Assembly: GCF_011758745.1 (NCBI RefSeq)
Contig: NZ_JAANOV010000001.1
Span: 1,364,001-1,428,000 of the forward strand
Reading direction: 5' to 3'
Length of the DNA: 64,000 bases
DNA from: Amycolatopsis granulosa
Lineage (GTDB): Bacteria; Actinomycetota; Actinomycetes; Mycobacteriales; Pseudonocardiaceae
A program made the position numbers and the translations under genes. A model generated the notes under the pieces. It worked only from the letters and a program-made list of their open reading frames with translations. It had not been told where the DNA came from and made no database searches. The stretch's first letter is position 1. Each line of letters starts with the position of its first letter. Positions 16,512 through 25,600 of this stretch are shown here, piece by piece.

Positions 16512-17576
16512 TCAGAAGTTGTACTGGTCGATGTTGCTCGCGTCGAACACCGTCGGCGGGCCGAGGACGATCTCGCCGTCCTTGCCGATGGTGTACTCAC
16601 CGAGCTTGCCGGCCTTGAACCGCTGGCCCTCGGCACCGGTGATCTGGCCGGAGGCCAGCGCGACACCGGCGTAGGCGGCCAGGTAGCCGATGTCGGCCGG
16701 GTTCCACAGCGCGAACTTGGTGACCGTGCCGTCCTTGACGTACTCACGCATCTGGTTCGGCGTGCCCAGGCCGGTGACCGCGACCTTGCCCTTGTAGGCC
16801 GAGGAGCTGATGTAGCGGGCGGCCGCGGCGATGCCGACGGTGGTGGGCGCGACGATCGCCTTCAGGTTCGGGTACGACTGGAGCAGGCCCTGCGCCTCCT
16901 GGAACGACTTCTGGTCGTCGTCGTTGCCGTAGGCGACCTTCACCAGCTTCAGGTTCGCGTACTCGGGCTTGGCCAGCTGCTGCTTGAACACCTCGATCCA
17001 GGCGTTCTGGTTGGTGGCGTTCGGGGTAGCCGACAGGATGGCGATCTCGCCGGAGCCGCCGGCCAGCTCGCCGGCCATCTTCGCCAGCTGCTCGCCGATG
17101 CCCTCGGTGGTGGCCTGGTTGATGAACACGTCGCGGCAGTCCTTGGCCGCGTCGGAGTCGAACGCCACGACCTTCATGCCGGTGCCACGCGCCTGGTTGA
17201 GCGACGGGCACACCGCGTTCGGGTCGTTCGCGGCGATGCCGATGACGTCCTGCTGCTGCTGGATCAGCGTGTTGATGTAGCTGACCTGCGAGGAGGCACT
17301 GGCGTCGTTCGGTCCGACCAGCTTGTACTGGCCCTTGAGCTCGTCCATCGCGGTCTTGCCGCCGCCCACCTCGATGTCCGAGTACGGGTTGTTGAGCTGC
17401 TTGGGCAGGAAGGCCATCTTGACGCCTTCCTTGGTGGCGGCGTTCGGGTTCGCCTGCGCCGTGGACTGCGCGCCGCCGCCGGCCGAGTTGCTGTCGTTCT
17501 TGGTGGTGCCACCGCAGGCGGCGACCGTCAGCACGAGGGCTGCCGACACCGCACCGGCGAGGAGTCGTCTCTTCAT
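16512..17576 (-). CDS. rhaS: Rhamnose ABC transporter substrate-binding lipoprotein
   Basis: 354 residues. A lipoprotein signal peptide (MKRRLLAGAVSAALVLTVAACGG, lipobox AAC about residue 21) anchors it outside the membrane. The mature part is a periplasmic-binding-protein type 1 fold (KEGVKMAFLPKQLNNPYSDIEVGGGKTAM, QQQQDVIGIAANDPNAV, VVAFDSDA, GIAAAARYIS, VTGLGTPNQMREYV) as in CUT2 sugar receptors. The RhaS assignment rests on its rhamnose operon and similarity. The start has GAAAGGCG ahead of the ATG. Confidence 0.88.
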   Translation of the reverse strand: MKRRLLAGAVSAALVLTVAACGGTTKNDSNSAGGGAQSTAQANPNAATKEGVKMAFLPKQLNNPYSDIEVGGGKTAMDELKGQYKLVGPNDASASSQVSYINTLIQQQQDVIGIAANDPNAVCPSLNQARGTGMKVVAFDSDAAKDCRDVFINQATTEGIGEQLAKMAGELAGGSGEIAILSATPNATNQNAWIEVFKQQLAKPEYANLKLVKVAYGNDDDQKSFQEAQGLLQSYPNLKAIVAPTTVGIAAAARYISSSAYKGKVAVTGLGTPNQMREYVKDGTVTKFALWNPADIGYLAAYAGVALASGQITGAEGQRFKAGKLGEYTIGKDGEIVLGPPTVFDASNIDQYNF

Positions 17577-17591
17577 GGGCGTTTCGCCTTT

Positions 17592-18584
17592 CTACGTGGT
17601 CGCCCGGCGCCGCAGCGCAGCCCGGAACCTGATGACGATGTTGGGCAGGAGCACCGAGATGATCAACAGCACCCCGGTGACGACGTTGAGCGCTTCGTTC
17701 GACACGTCCTGCAGTCGCAAGGCGTTCTGCAGCGTGGCCAGCAGGACGACCCCGGCCAGCACGCCCGGCAGGGTGCCCTTGCCGCCGAAGATGGAGACGC
17801 CGCCGAGCAGGACCGCCGCCACCACGGCCAGCTCCATGCCCAGGCCGTTGTCGGCACGGGCGCTGGAGTAGCGCAGCGTCCACAGCACCCCGGCGAGACC
17901 GGCGACCAGCCCGCTGACCACGTACAGCCAGAACTTCAGCCGCGCCACCCGGATGCCCGCGAACCGGGCGGCCTGCTCGCTCGCGCCGGCCGCGAACACC
18001 GACCGCCCGATCGGGGTCGCGTGCAGCACCAGGCCGAACACCAGCGCCAGCACGACGAGCGGGATCAGCAGGTTCGGGATCGCACCGCCGCCGATCGTGC
18101 CGGTCACCCACGAGGTGTAGTCGCGTGGGAAGTCGGCCACCGCGGAGTCGCCCAGCACCACGAACGCCAGCCCGCGGTACAGCGCCAGGGTGCCGATGGT
18201 GACCGCCAGCGACGGCAGTTTCAGCACGGTCACGAAGAACCCGTTGAGCGCGCCCAGCACCGCCCCGAGCACGAGGCACAGCGGGATGATCGTCTCGATG
18301 GGCAGGCCGCGGTTCCACAGATCGCCCATCACCGCGGAGGTGAGCCCGAGCGTGCTCGCCACCGACAGGTCGATCTCGCCGGTCACGATCACGAACGTCA
18401 TCGGCAGCGCGATCAGCGCGATCGGCAGCAGGTCCAGCAGCAGGAAGGTGAAGTTGCGGCTGCTGCCGAAGTTCTCCACCGCGCCGGACGCGATCACCAG
18501 CACCAGCACCGTGATCACGATGACCGCGGCGTCCCAGCTCGCCAGGCGGGACAGCCACGCCGGGCGAGTCCTCGTGTCAGACAT
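17592..18584 (-). CDS. rhaQ: Rhamnose ABC transporter permease (CUT2)
   Basis: 330 residues with about ten hydrophobic segments, BPD_transp_2 family. The CUT2 permease motif VIVTGEIDLSVASTLGLTSAV and the EAA-like loop APKAxxxAGI-type stretch (ASEQAARFAGIRVARLKFWLYV) are present, as is LGGVSIFGGKGTLPG. It pairs with the next permease to form the membrane channel. It starts with ATG behind AAGAGGGA and overlaps the upstream permease gene by eight bases. The Q and P names are assigned by position only. Confidence 0.85.
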   Translation of the reverse strand: MSDTRTRPAWLSRLASWDAAVIVITVLVLVIASGAVENFGSSRNFTFLLLDLLPIALIALPMTFVIVTGEIDLSVASTLGLTSAVMGDLWNRGLPIETIIPLCLVLGAVLGALNGFFVTVLKLPSLAVTIGTLALYRGLAFVVLGDSAVADFPRDYTSWVTGTIGGGAIPNLLIPLVVLALVFGLVLHATPIGRSVFAAGASEQAARFAGIRVARLKFWLYVVSGLVAGLAGVLWTLRYSSARADNGLGMELAVVAAVLLGGVSIFGGKGTLPGVLAGVVLLATLQNALRLQDVSNEALNVVTGVLLIISVLLPNIVIRFRAALRRRATT

Positions 18585-19623
18585 GGGAGTCCCTCTTCTT
18601 CAGTGACTTGGCGACCCGCACGGCGACCAGCCGGTCCGCCCCGATCGCGAGCAGGATCAGCGCGCCGACGATGGCCTGCTGCCAGAACTGGTTGATGTCG
18701 AGGACGGCCAGCGAGCTGCCGATGACGGTGAGCAGCAGAGCACCCAGGCCCGCGCCCCACACCGTCCCGCTGCCGCCGAACACCGCGACCCCGCCGACCA
18801 CCGCCGCGGCGACCACGTTCAGCTCGTAGCCGTTGCCGGCGGCGGCGTCGATCGTGCCGAACCGCGCGGCGAACAGCACGCCTGCGACCCCGGCGAGCGC
18901 GCCGGAGACCAGGAACGCGGCGATGGTGTTGCGGCCGACCTTGATGCCGGCCAGCTCAGCGGCCTGCGGGCTGGACCCCATCGCGTACAGCTCGCGGCCG
19001 GCGCGGTAGTTGCGCAGCACGACTCCCGCGACCACCAGCACGATCGCGGCGATCAGGACCAGCCACGGGATGCCGAGGATCGAGGAGTTGCCGAAGCGGA
19101 GGAAGTGGCCGGGCAGCTCGTCGGCGTTGATCTGCTCGCCGCCGGCCCAGAAGTAGGCCGCGCCGCGGAAGGCGTAGAGCGTGCCGAGGGTGACCACCAG
19201 CGCGGGCACCTTGCCCAACCGCACCACGACGCCGTTGAGCGCCCCGCACGCGGCGCCGATCGCGACGCCGGCGATGAGCGCCACGATCACCGGCAGCCCC
19301 TGGTTGGCCTGCAGCAGGGAGCCGGTCGCGAACGCGGACAGGCCGAGGACCGAGCCGACCGACAGGTCGATGTTGCGGGTGATCATCACGGTTGCCTGGC
19401 CGACCGCGAGCACGGCCAGGATCGCGGTGTTCAGCAGGATGTCGCGGATGCTCTGCGGGGACAGGAACCGCGCGTTCTGCGTCGCGGTGAACGCGACCAG
19501 CACGACCAGGGCGAGCACGATGCCCGCCTCACGCGCCCGGAACAGTCCGCCGAGCGAGAACCGGCCGCCTGCCGCGGTCCGTCCCGGGCTCGTCTTGGGG
19601 GCCACCACCTTCGTCGCGTTCAC
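18577..19623 (-). CDS. rhaP: Rhamnose ABC transporter permease (CUT2)
   Basis: 348 residues, second BPD_transp_2 permease of the importer. Signatures are VMITRNIDLSVGSVLGLSAFATG, SSPQAAELAGIKVGRNTIAAFLVSG and VGGVAVFGGSGTVWGAG. A GTG start at 19623 sits behind GGAAGGAGGCGG. The start overlaps the stop of a 31-codon reading frame that fills the gap to the ATPase gene. Confidence 0.86.
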   Translation of the reverse strand: MNATKVVAPKTSPGRTAAGGRFSLGGLFRAREAGIVLALVVLVAFTATQNARFLSPQSIRDILLNTAILAVLAVGQATVMITRNIDLSVGSVLGLSAFATGSLLQANQGLPVIVALIAGVAIGAACGALNGVVVRLGKVPALVVTLGTLYAFRGAAYFWAGGEQINADELPGHFLRFGNSSILGIPWLVLIAAIVLVVAGVVLRNYRAGRELYAMGSSPQAAELAGIKVGRNTIAAFLVSGALAGVAGVLFAARFGTIDAAAGNGYELNVVAAAVVGGVAVFGGSGTVWGAGLGALLLTVIGSSLAVLDINQFWQQAIVGALILLAIGADRLVAVRVAKSLKKRDSHV

Positions 19624-19715
19624 GCCGCCTCCTTCCCGGGCGCGCCGAGGCGCGACAGCATCATCACGTCGGCGAACGTGGTGGTCGATGATCCGGACCT
19701 GCGAGCAGTCCTCAT
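19620..19715 (-). CDS. Possible 31-aa small protein inside rhamnose operon
   Basis: ATG at 19715 overlaps the ATPase stop (ATGA) and TGA at 19620-19622 overlaps the GTG start of the next permease (GTGA). This small frame therefore fills the gap exactly and would keep translation coupled across it. The product begins MRTARRSGSSTTTF and ends LSRLGAPGKEAA: basic at the start, with a short hydrophobic middle (FADVMML). No known family recognised. It could be a genuine small protein or only a translational bridge. Confidence 0.4.
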   Translation of the reverse strand: MRTARRSGSSTTTFADVMMLSRLGAPGKEAA

Positions 19716-21229
19716 GCCGCCGCTCCCTGCCCCATCGCCGCGAACATCACGGAGTCCTCACTGGCCTGTGCGCGCGGGATCTCCGCGACGATCCGGCCCT
19801 CCCGCATCACCAGCACGCGGTCGGCCATGCCGAGCACCTCCGGCAGCTCGGACGACACCATGATCACCGCGACCCCCTCGGCCGCCAGGGACGACATGAG
19901 CCGGTGCACCTCGGCCTTCGTCCCGACGTCGATGCCGCGCGTCGGCTCGTCGACGATCAGCACGCTCGGCGCCATCGACAGCCACTTGGCCAGCACGACC
20001 TTCTGCTGGTTGCCGCCGGACAGCGTGCCGACGAGGTCGGTGAGGCGGCCGTACTTGGTCTGCAGGCGCTCGGTCCAGCGCAGCGCCTCCTTGCGTTCGC
20101 CGCCGCCGAACAGGAACCCCAGCTTCGCCAGTGCGCCTGAGCGCGGCAGGGTCACGTTCCGCTCGATCGACAGGTCCATCACCAGCCCCTGCTGCCGGCG
20201 GTCCTCGGGCACGAGGGCCATGCCCGCGGCCATCGCGGCCCGCGGCGAGCCCGGTTTGAGCTTTCGCCCGTGCAGCTTCACCGTCCCCGCGTCGCGCTCG
20301 TCCACGCCGAACACGGCCTGGACCACTTCGGACCGTCCACTGCCGACCAGACCGGCGAAGGCCACGATCTCCCCGGCCCGCACGGAGAAGGAGACGTCCT
20401 GGAAGACCCCCTCGCGGGTGAGACCGTCCACTTCGAGCACCACCTCGCCCGGTTCGACGTCCTGCTTGGGGAACAGCGCGTCCAGCTCGCGGCCGACCAT
20501 GCGGCGGACCATCTCGTCGACGGTCAGCTCCTCCAGCGGATCGGTGGAGACGTGCCTGCCGTCCCGCATGATCGTCACGCGCTGGCACAGCTCGGTGATC
20601 TCCTCGAAGCGGTGCGAGATGAACATGATCGCCGCGCCCTCGTCGCGCAGCGTGCGCGCGACCGAGAACAGGCGCTCGACCTCGACCAGCGACAGCGCCG
20701 CGGTCGGCTCGTCCATGATCAGCACCCGCGCGTCGGCGGAGAGCGCCTTGGCGATCTCGACGATCTGCTGGTCGGCGATCGACAGGCCACGTGCCGGGCG
20801 GCCCGGGTCGATCCGCACGCCCAGGCGGGCGAACAGCTTTTCCGCCTCGGCCCGGATCGAACCGCGGTCGATCATGCCCAGCCGCTTGCGCGGGTGCCGG
20901 CCCATCACGATGTTCTCCTCGACCGTGAGGTCGGGGAACAGCGTGGGTTCCTGGTAGATCACGGCGATGCCGGCGGCCTTGGCGTCGGCCGGGGACGAGA
21001 ACTCGACGGGCTTGCCGTCGACCACGAGCGACCCGGTGTCGGGACGGTGGACCCCGGCGAGCATCTTGACGATGGTCGACTTGCCCGCGCCGTTCTCCCC
21101 CACCAGCGCGTGCGCCTCGCCGGCGTGGAGCGGGAACGACACACCCTGCACGGCGGCCACCGCCCCGAACGACTTCGTGACGCCGCGGACCTCCAGCAAG
21201 GGCACCGCGCCCGGCTCCTGCCGCACCAT
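19712..21229 (-). CDS. rhaT: Sugar ABC transporter ATP-binding protein
   Basis: 505 residues with two fused ABC domains, as in CUT2 ATPases (RbsA, RhaT, XylG). First half: Walker A GENGAGKST, QQIVEIAKALS, Walker B VLIMDEPTAALS. Second half: degenerate Walker A GLVGSGRSEV, LSGGNQQKVVLAKWL, VLIVDEPTRGIDVG. It energises rhamnose import through the two permeases. The longest frame begins at 21292, but the ATG at 21229 has GGAGG six bases ahead and follows the operator, so I use it. First gene of an operon of about 14 kb. Confidence 0.9.
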   Translation of the reverse strand: MVRQEPGAVPLLEVRGVTKSFGAVAAVQGVSFPLHAGEAHALVGENGAGKSTIVKMLAGVHRPDTGSLVVDGKPVEFSSPADAKAAGIAVIYQEPTLFPDLTVEENIVMGRHPRKRLGMIDRGSIRAEAEKLFARLGVRIDPGRPARGLSIADQQIVEIAKALSADARVLIMDEPTAALSLVEVERLFSVARTLRDEGAAIMFISHRFEEITELCQRVTIMRDGRHVSTDPLEELTVDEMVRRMVGRELDALFPKQDVEPGEVVLEVDGLTREGVFQDVSFSVRAGEIVAFAGLVGSGRSEVVQAVFGVDERDAGTVKLHGRKLKPGSPRAAMAAGMALVPEDRRQQGLVMDLSIERNVTLPRSGALAKLGFLFGGGERKEALRWTERLQTKYGRLTDLVGTLSGGNQQKVVLAKWLSMAPSVLIVDEPTRGIDVGTKAEVHRLMSSLAAEGVAVIMVSSELPEVLGMADRVLVMREGRIVAEIPRAQASEDSVMFAAMGQGAAA

Positions 21230-21242
21230 CGCGACCTCCGAA

Positions 21243-21256
21243 ATGAAAGGTTTCAT
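21243..21256. promoter_or_regulatory. Palindromic operator in rha operon leader
   Basis: ATGAAAGGTTTCAT: 6-bp arms around a GG/CC centre, close to the general LacI-family half-site pattern TGAAA..TTTCA. It lies 14 bases ahead of the ATP-binding-protein start, upstream of its ribosome-binding site. The divergent LacI-type regulator is the natural candidate to bind it. Confidence 0.5.
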
Positions 21257-21273
21257 AAGCTGGCGCGCTGACG

Positions 21274-21300
21274 CTACTATCCGCTTCGTCACGAAGTCAA
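21274..21300 (-). promoter_or_regulatory. Putative rha operon promoter with internal palindrome
   Basis: On the minus strand a -35-like TTGACT (21300-21295) and a -10-like TAGTAG (21279-21274) are 15 bases apart, a short spacing. A perfect inverted repeat with a one-base centre (CTTCGTCACGAAG, 21284-21296) covers the spacer, so a bound repressor would block polymerase. The promoter boxes are judged by eye. Confidence 0.4.
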
Positions 21301-21310
21301 CGACAAGTTT

Positions 21311-21338
21311 TTGCGCAGTTCAGCCCACGTTCTATGAT
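21311..21338 (+). promoter_or_regulatory. Putative promoter of the LacI-family gene
   Basis: TTGCGC (21311-21316) and TATGAT (21333-21338) with 16 bases between them, about 50 bases ahead of the GTG start. A half-operator-like GTTTCA at 21368-21373 lies near the ribosome-binding site and could allow autoregulation. Confidence 0.45.
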
Positions 21339-21386
21339 CGCGATCCGATAACCTCGGCCTGTTGGACGTTTCAAGGGAGGTTCCAC

Positions 21387-22442
21387 GTGACGCGCACGAC
21401 CACCGGCGGGAGCGCGGTTCCCGAGCCCCGGGCGGCGGGCATCAAGGACGTCGCGGCGGCCGCCGGCGTGTCACTGGGGACCGTGTCGAACGTCCTCAAC
21501 CGGCCGGACCGGGTCAGCCCCCGCACCCGCGCGAAGGTCGAAGCGGCGATGGCCGAGCTCAAGTTCGTCCGCAACGAGACCGCCCGGCAGTTGCGCGCCG
21601 GGCGCAGCCGGATCCTGGCCTACGTGATGCTCGACGGGAGCAACCCGTTCTTCACCGACGTGGCCGAAGGGGTGGAGGACGCGGCCGACGAGGCGGACCT
21701 GTCCTTGTTCCTGTGCAACAGCGCCAACCGCGCCGAGCGCGAGCGCGACTACCTGAGCCGGCTCGAACAGCAACGGGTGCAAGGAATTCTGATCACGCCG
21801 GTCGACCCGGACGCACCGGTGCTGGCGGAGACGGCGGCACACGGCATACCGGTGGTGATCGTGGACCGCACCGGACGGTCCGGCGACCACTGCTCGGTCG
21901 CGGTGGACGACGTGCTGGGCGGGCGGCTCGCGGTGCAGCACCTGCTGGAGCTCGGGCACGAGCGGGTGGCGTTCATCGGCGGCCCGGACACCTTGGGCCA
22001 GGTCCGCGACCGGCGCGAGGGCGCGTTGCGGGCGTTGCGGGAGGCCGGGCGGGGGCCGGAGAACCTGGTCGACCTGACGACGTCCGCGCTGACGGTCGCC
22101 GAGGGCCGGACCGCCGGGCAGCGCCTGGCCGGGCTGCCGGCCTCGACGCGGCCGACCGCCGCGTTCTGCGCGAATGACCTGCTGGCGCTCGGCCTGCTGC
22201 AGACGTGCGTGAGCCTGCGGCTACAGGTGCCCGGCGACCTCGCGATCGTCGGCTACGACGACATCGACTTCGCGGCGGCCGCCGCCGTCCCGCTCACCTC
22301 GGTGCGGCAACCACGCAGGCAGCTGGGCCGCACCGCCGCCGAACTGCTCCTGCAGGAGACGACCGACCCGCGGCACCAGCACCAGCAGGTGGTGTTCACC
22401 CCGGAGCTGGTGGTCCGGGCGTCCACCCGGCACGGCGCCTGA
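21387..22442 (+). CDS. LacI family transcriptional regulator
   Basis: 351 residues from the GTG at 21387, behind GGGAGG. N-terminal LacI helix-turn-helix and hinge: AGIKDVAAAAGVSLGTVSNVLN, then RARTRAKV-type hinge (PRTRAKVEAAMAELKF). The rest is a sugar-binding periplasmic type 1 fold ending in VPGDLAIVGYDDIDFAAAAAVPLTSVRQP. It probably represses the divergent rhamnose operon and releases it on binding L-rhamnose or a metabolite; the ligand is inferred from context. Confidence 0.9.
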   Translation: MTRTTTGGSAVPEPRAAGIKDVAAAAGVSLGTVSNVLNRPDRVSPRTRAKVEAAMAELKFVRNETARQLRAGRSRILAYVMLDGSNPFFTDVAEGVEDAADEADLSLFLCNSANRAERERDYLSRLEQQRVQGILITPVDPDAPVLAETAAHGIPVVIVDRTGRSGDHCSVAVDDVLGGRLAVQHLLELGHERVAFIGGPDTLGQVRDRREGALRALREAGRGPENLVDLTTSALTVAEGRTAGQRLAGLPASTRPTAAFCANDLLALGLLQTCVSLRLQVPGDLAIVGYDDIDFAAAAAVPLTSVRQPRRQLGRTAAELLLQETTDPRHQHQQVVFTPELVVRASTRHGA

Positions 22443-22445
22443 CTC

Positions 22446-22562
22446 TCAGGCGTTCGCCGGCGCGAACGAGGACGCGAACAACGACTGCGCGAGCCGCAGG
22501 ATCAACGATTCGATCAGGTTCGCACCGATCTTGGCAAGCACGGTGGCGACAAACTCGGCCAT
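22446..22562 (-). CDS. 38-aa amphipathic hydrophobic peptide
   Basis: Starts MAEFVATVLAKIGANL and ends LFASSFAPANA. GAGGAG ends six bases before the ATG, a strong ribosome-binding site. Residues 3-30 can form one amphipathic helix with Leu/Ile/Val/Phe on one face and only a few charges (Glu, Lys, Glu, Arg). There is no cysteine and no signal peptidase site. Its stop lies three bases from the convergent LacI gene and it follows the P-type ATPase gene by about 117 bases on the same strand. Family unknown. Membrane-active peptide or small transporter regulator are both possible. Confidence 0.6.
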   Translation of the reverse strand: MAEFVATVLAKIGANLIESLILRLAQSLFASSFAPANA

Positions 22563-22679
22563 GGGGAACTCCTCGTGTCGGGCCTACCCCGGCACCGTCG
22601 CTCGCGCGGATGAGGCCGCGGCTGCGAGCGCGTGTCGCGCGGGTGAACCCGTCCGGAACACCCCGTGCCGGGTGCGCGC

Positions 22680-25600
22680 TCAGTGCCCGGTGCGCACCCG
22701 CTGCACCGCGAGCTGCGCCACCGTCGCCGCGGCCGCCGCGCCGAGGGCGATACCCCACTGGTGCGGCAGCAGCGGGCTGCAGCCGAAGAACCCGCTCACC
22801 CCGGGGATCTGCACGATGGCCGCCAGCGCGAGCAGCGACCCGGCTCCGGCGGCCAGCACCAGCGGTGTCCGCCCGCGCACCGCCATCGTCTGCCCCAGCT
22901 GGGCGGCCACCAGCGCGACCAGGCCGGTCGTGCCGGCCTGCGACGGCGTGCCGACGGGGCGGGCGAACAACCACCCGCCGAGCGCCGCGCCCGCGGTGGT
23001 GGCGGCGCGGGCGATCATGTCCCGCGTCAGGACGGCGCCCAGCGACGTCTCCGGCCCCTCGGACAACAGTTGCTCGGGATCGGCGTCCGGCGGCGGGCGC
23101 ACCGCGACGGCCATGGCGGGCAGCACGTCGGTCAGCAGGTTGACCAGCAGCAGCTGCCGCGCGTTCAGCGCGCCCCGGGTGCTGAACGCCCCGGCGCCGA
23201 CGGTGAACGCGACCTCGCCCATGTTCCCGCCGAGCAGGATCGACAAGGCGTCCCGCACCGACGCCCACATCGCGCGGCCCTCGACGATGGCGTCGGTGAT
23301 CGTCTCGATGCGGTCGTCGGTGACGACCAGGTCGGCGGCCTCCCGGGTGGCCGGGGTCGCCGTCGCACCGAGGGCGATGCCGACGTGCGCGAGGCGGATC
23401 GCGGGCACGTCGTTGGCGCCGTCGCCGGTCATCGCCACCACGCGTCCGGCGCGGTTGAGCTGCTTCACGATCCGCGCCTTCTGCGCCGGGCTGACCCGGG
23501 CGAACACCGAGACGCCGGGCGCCCGCGCGGCCAGCTCGTCGTCGCTCGCGGCGTCGATCCCGGCTCCGGTCAGCACGGCTTGCCCGGTGTCCAGGCCGAG
23601 GTCGGCGGCGATGGCGGCGGCGGTGCCCGGGTGGTCACCGGTGATCATCACGACCCGCACCCCGGCGCGCCGCAGGTCCGCGACCGCGGCCGCGGCGGTG
23701 GGCCGGACCGGATCGGCCAGCGCGAGCAGACCGCGGAACGTCAGGCCGCGGATGCGGCCCTCCGCCAGGTCGCCGCGCCCGGACGCCCGGCGTTCGGCGA
23801 CCGCGAGCACCCGGAACCCCTGTCGCGCCAGCCGGTCGGCGGCGGGCAGCCGGTCCGGCCCGTCGCAGCGCGCGAGCACCGCCTCCGGTGCGCCCTTGAC
23901 GCTGAGCAGCGGGCCGTCCGGGGTGTCGGCGAGCACCGCGTGGTAGCCGCGGGACGGCTCGAACCCCAGCTCCGACAACCACGTCACGTCCCCGGGGCCG
24001 ATGCCGTGCGCGGCGGCGGCGTCGAGCACCGCGCGGTCGGTCGGGTGCGGCAGCGTCTCCCCGGTCAGGTGCCACGGGCTCGCCCGCACCGCGGCGGCCA
24101 GCACCCCGGCCAGTTCCGGGGTCAGTTCGCCGACCGGCCGGGTGTGGTGCCCGTCGGACACCTCCTGCAACCGGATCCGGCCCTCGGTCAGGGTGCCGGT
24201 CTTGTCGAAGCACAGCACGTCGACGCGGCCCAGCGCCTCGATGGTGGACGGGCTGCGCGCCAGCACCCCGCGCCGCGCCAGCCGCCGGGCGGACGCCAGC
24301 TCGGCGACCGTGGCGACGAACGGCAGCCCCTCCGGCACCGCCGCCACCGACAACCCGACGGCGCGGCCGAGCGCCTGGCTGATCCCGTTGCCCCGGGCCA
24401 GGTCCGCGAGCAGCAGGGCCACGCCGGCACCGAGTGTCACCGGCAGCGTGAGCCGGGTCAGCTCGGCCAGCCGCGCGGCCACCCCGGTCACCGGGGGCGC
24501 CTCGCCGTCCAGCCGGGCGGTGCGGCCGGCCTCGGTGCGCTCACCGGTGGCGACGACCACGCCGGTGCCGCGCCCCGCGGCGACGACGGTGCCGCGGTAG
24601 AGCATCGACGACCGGTCGGCGACGGCGGCCGCGGCGGTCGGCGGCTCGCTCTTGGTCACCAGCTGCGACTCGCCGGTCAGGCTCGACTCGTCCACCTCGA
24701 GGCCGAACGCCTCCAGCACGCGGCAGTCGGCCGGCACCGCGTCCCCGGCGCGCAGTTCGATCACGTCCCCGGGCACGAGAACCTCCGCCCGCGCGGTCAG
24801 CGCGGTGCCGACCCGGCGCAGCCGCACCTGCAGCGCGCTGGTGTCGAGCAGGTGGTGCAGCTCGCGGTCGGCGCCGAGCCGTTGCAGGCCGCCGATCAGC
24901 GCGTTCAGCCCGAGGACCCCGATGATGAGCACGGCGTCGGTGATCGATCCCAGGCTCGCGCTCACCCCGGCCCCCGCGGCGAGCGCGGGGGTGAGCGGCC
25001 CACCGAGTTCCTCGGCCGAGGCGCGCGCCAGCGTCAGCGCCTCCGGTTCGCGGTACTCGGCGCGGCGGCGTTCCGCGGACTCCTCGGCGGCCAGCCCGGT
25101 GTGGCGGCTCTCCAGCCGGGCCAGCACGGCGTCCGGGGACATCGCGTGCCAGGGCGTGCGGTCCAGCGGGATCGGCACAGGCTTGCGCCCGGCCTCCGAC
25201 CCGGTCCACAACCCGGTACCCAGGGCGAGCAGGGTGGCGAAGCTGACCGGGAACCCGGCGCGGGACCCCGCGGTGCCGGCGGGGCCGAACCCGCCGAACA
25301 CCGCGCCCAGCGCCGATCCGGCGGCCGACAGCCCGGCGGCGTAGCGGCTGGCGCGGTGCGCGGGTTCGACGGCTTCCAGCACCCCGCACGCCTGTTCCGG
25401 GCCGGGGCAGAGGATATCCGCGTGCCACGGCAGGTCCCCGTCCCGGCCGGGCACGCCGATGCCGACGTCGGCGACGGCGGTGGCGAGCGGGTCCGGCGAG
25501 ATCACCGCGACCACGTGCCCGTCCGCCTGGAGTTCGCGGACCCGGGCGGGAAGCTCGGCCGGTTCGGCGCGGACCACAGTGCCCGCGCGCCGCGCCGCGG

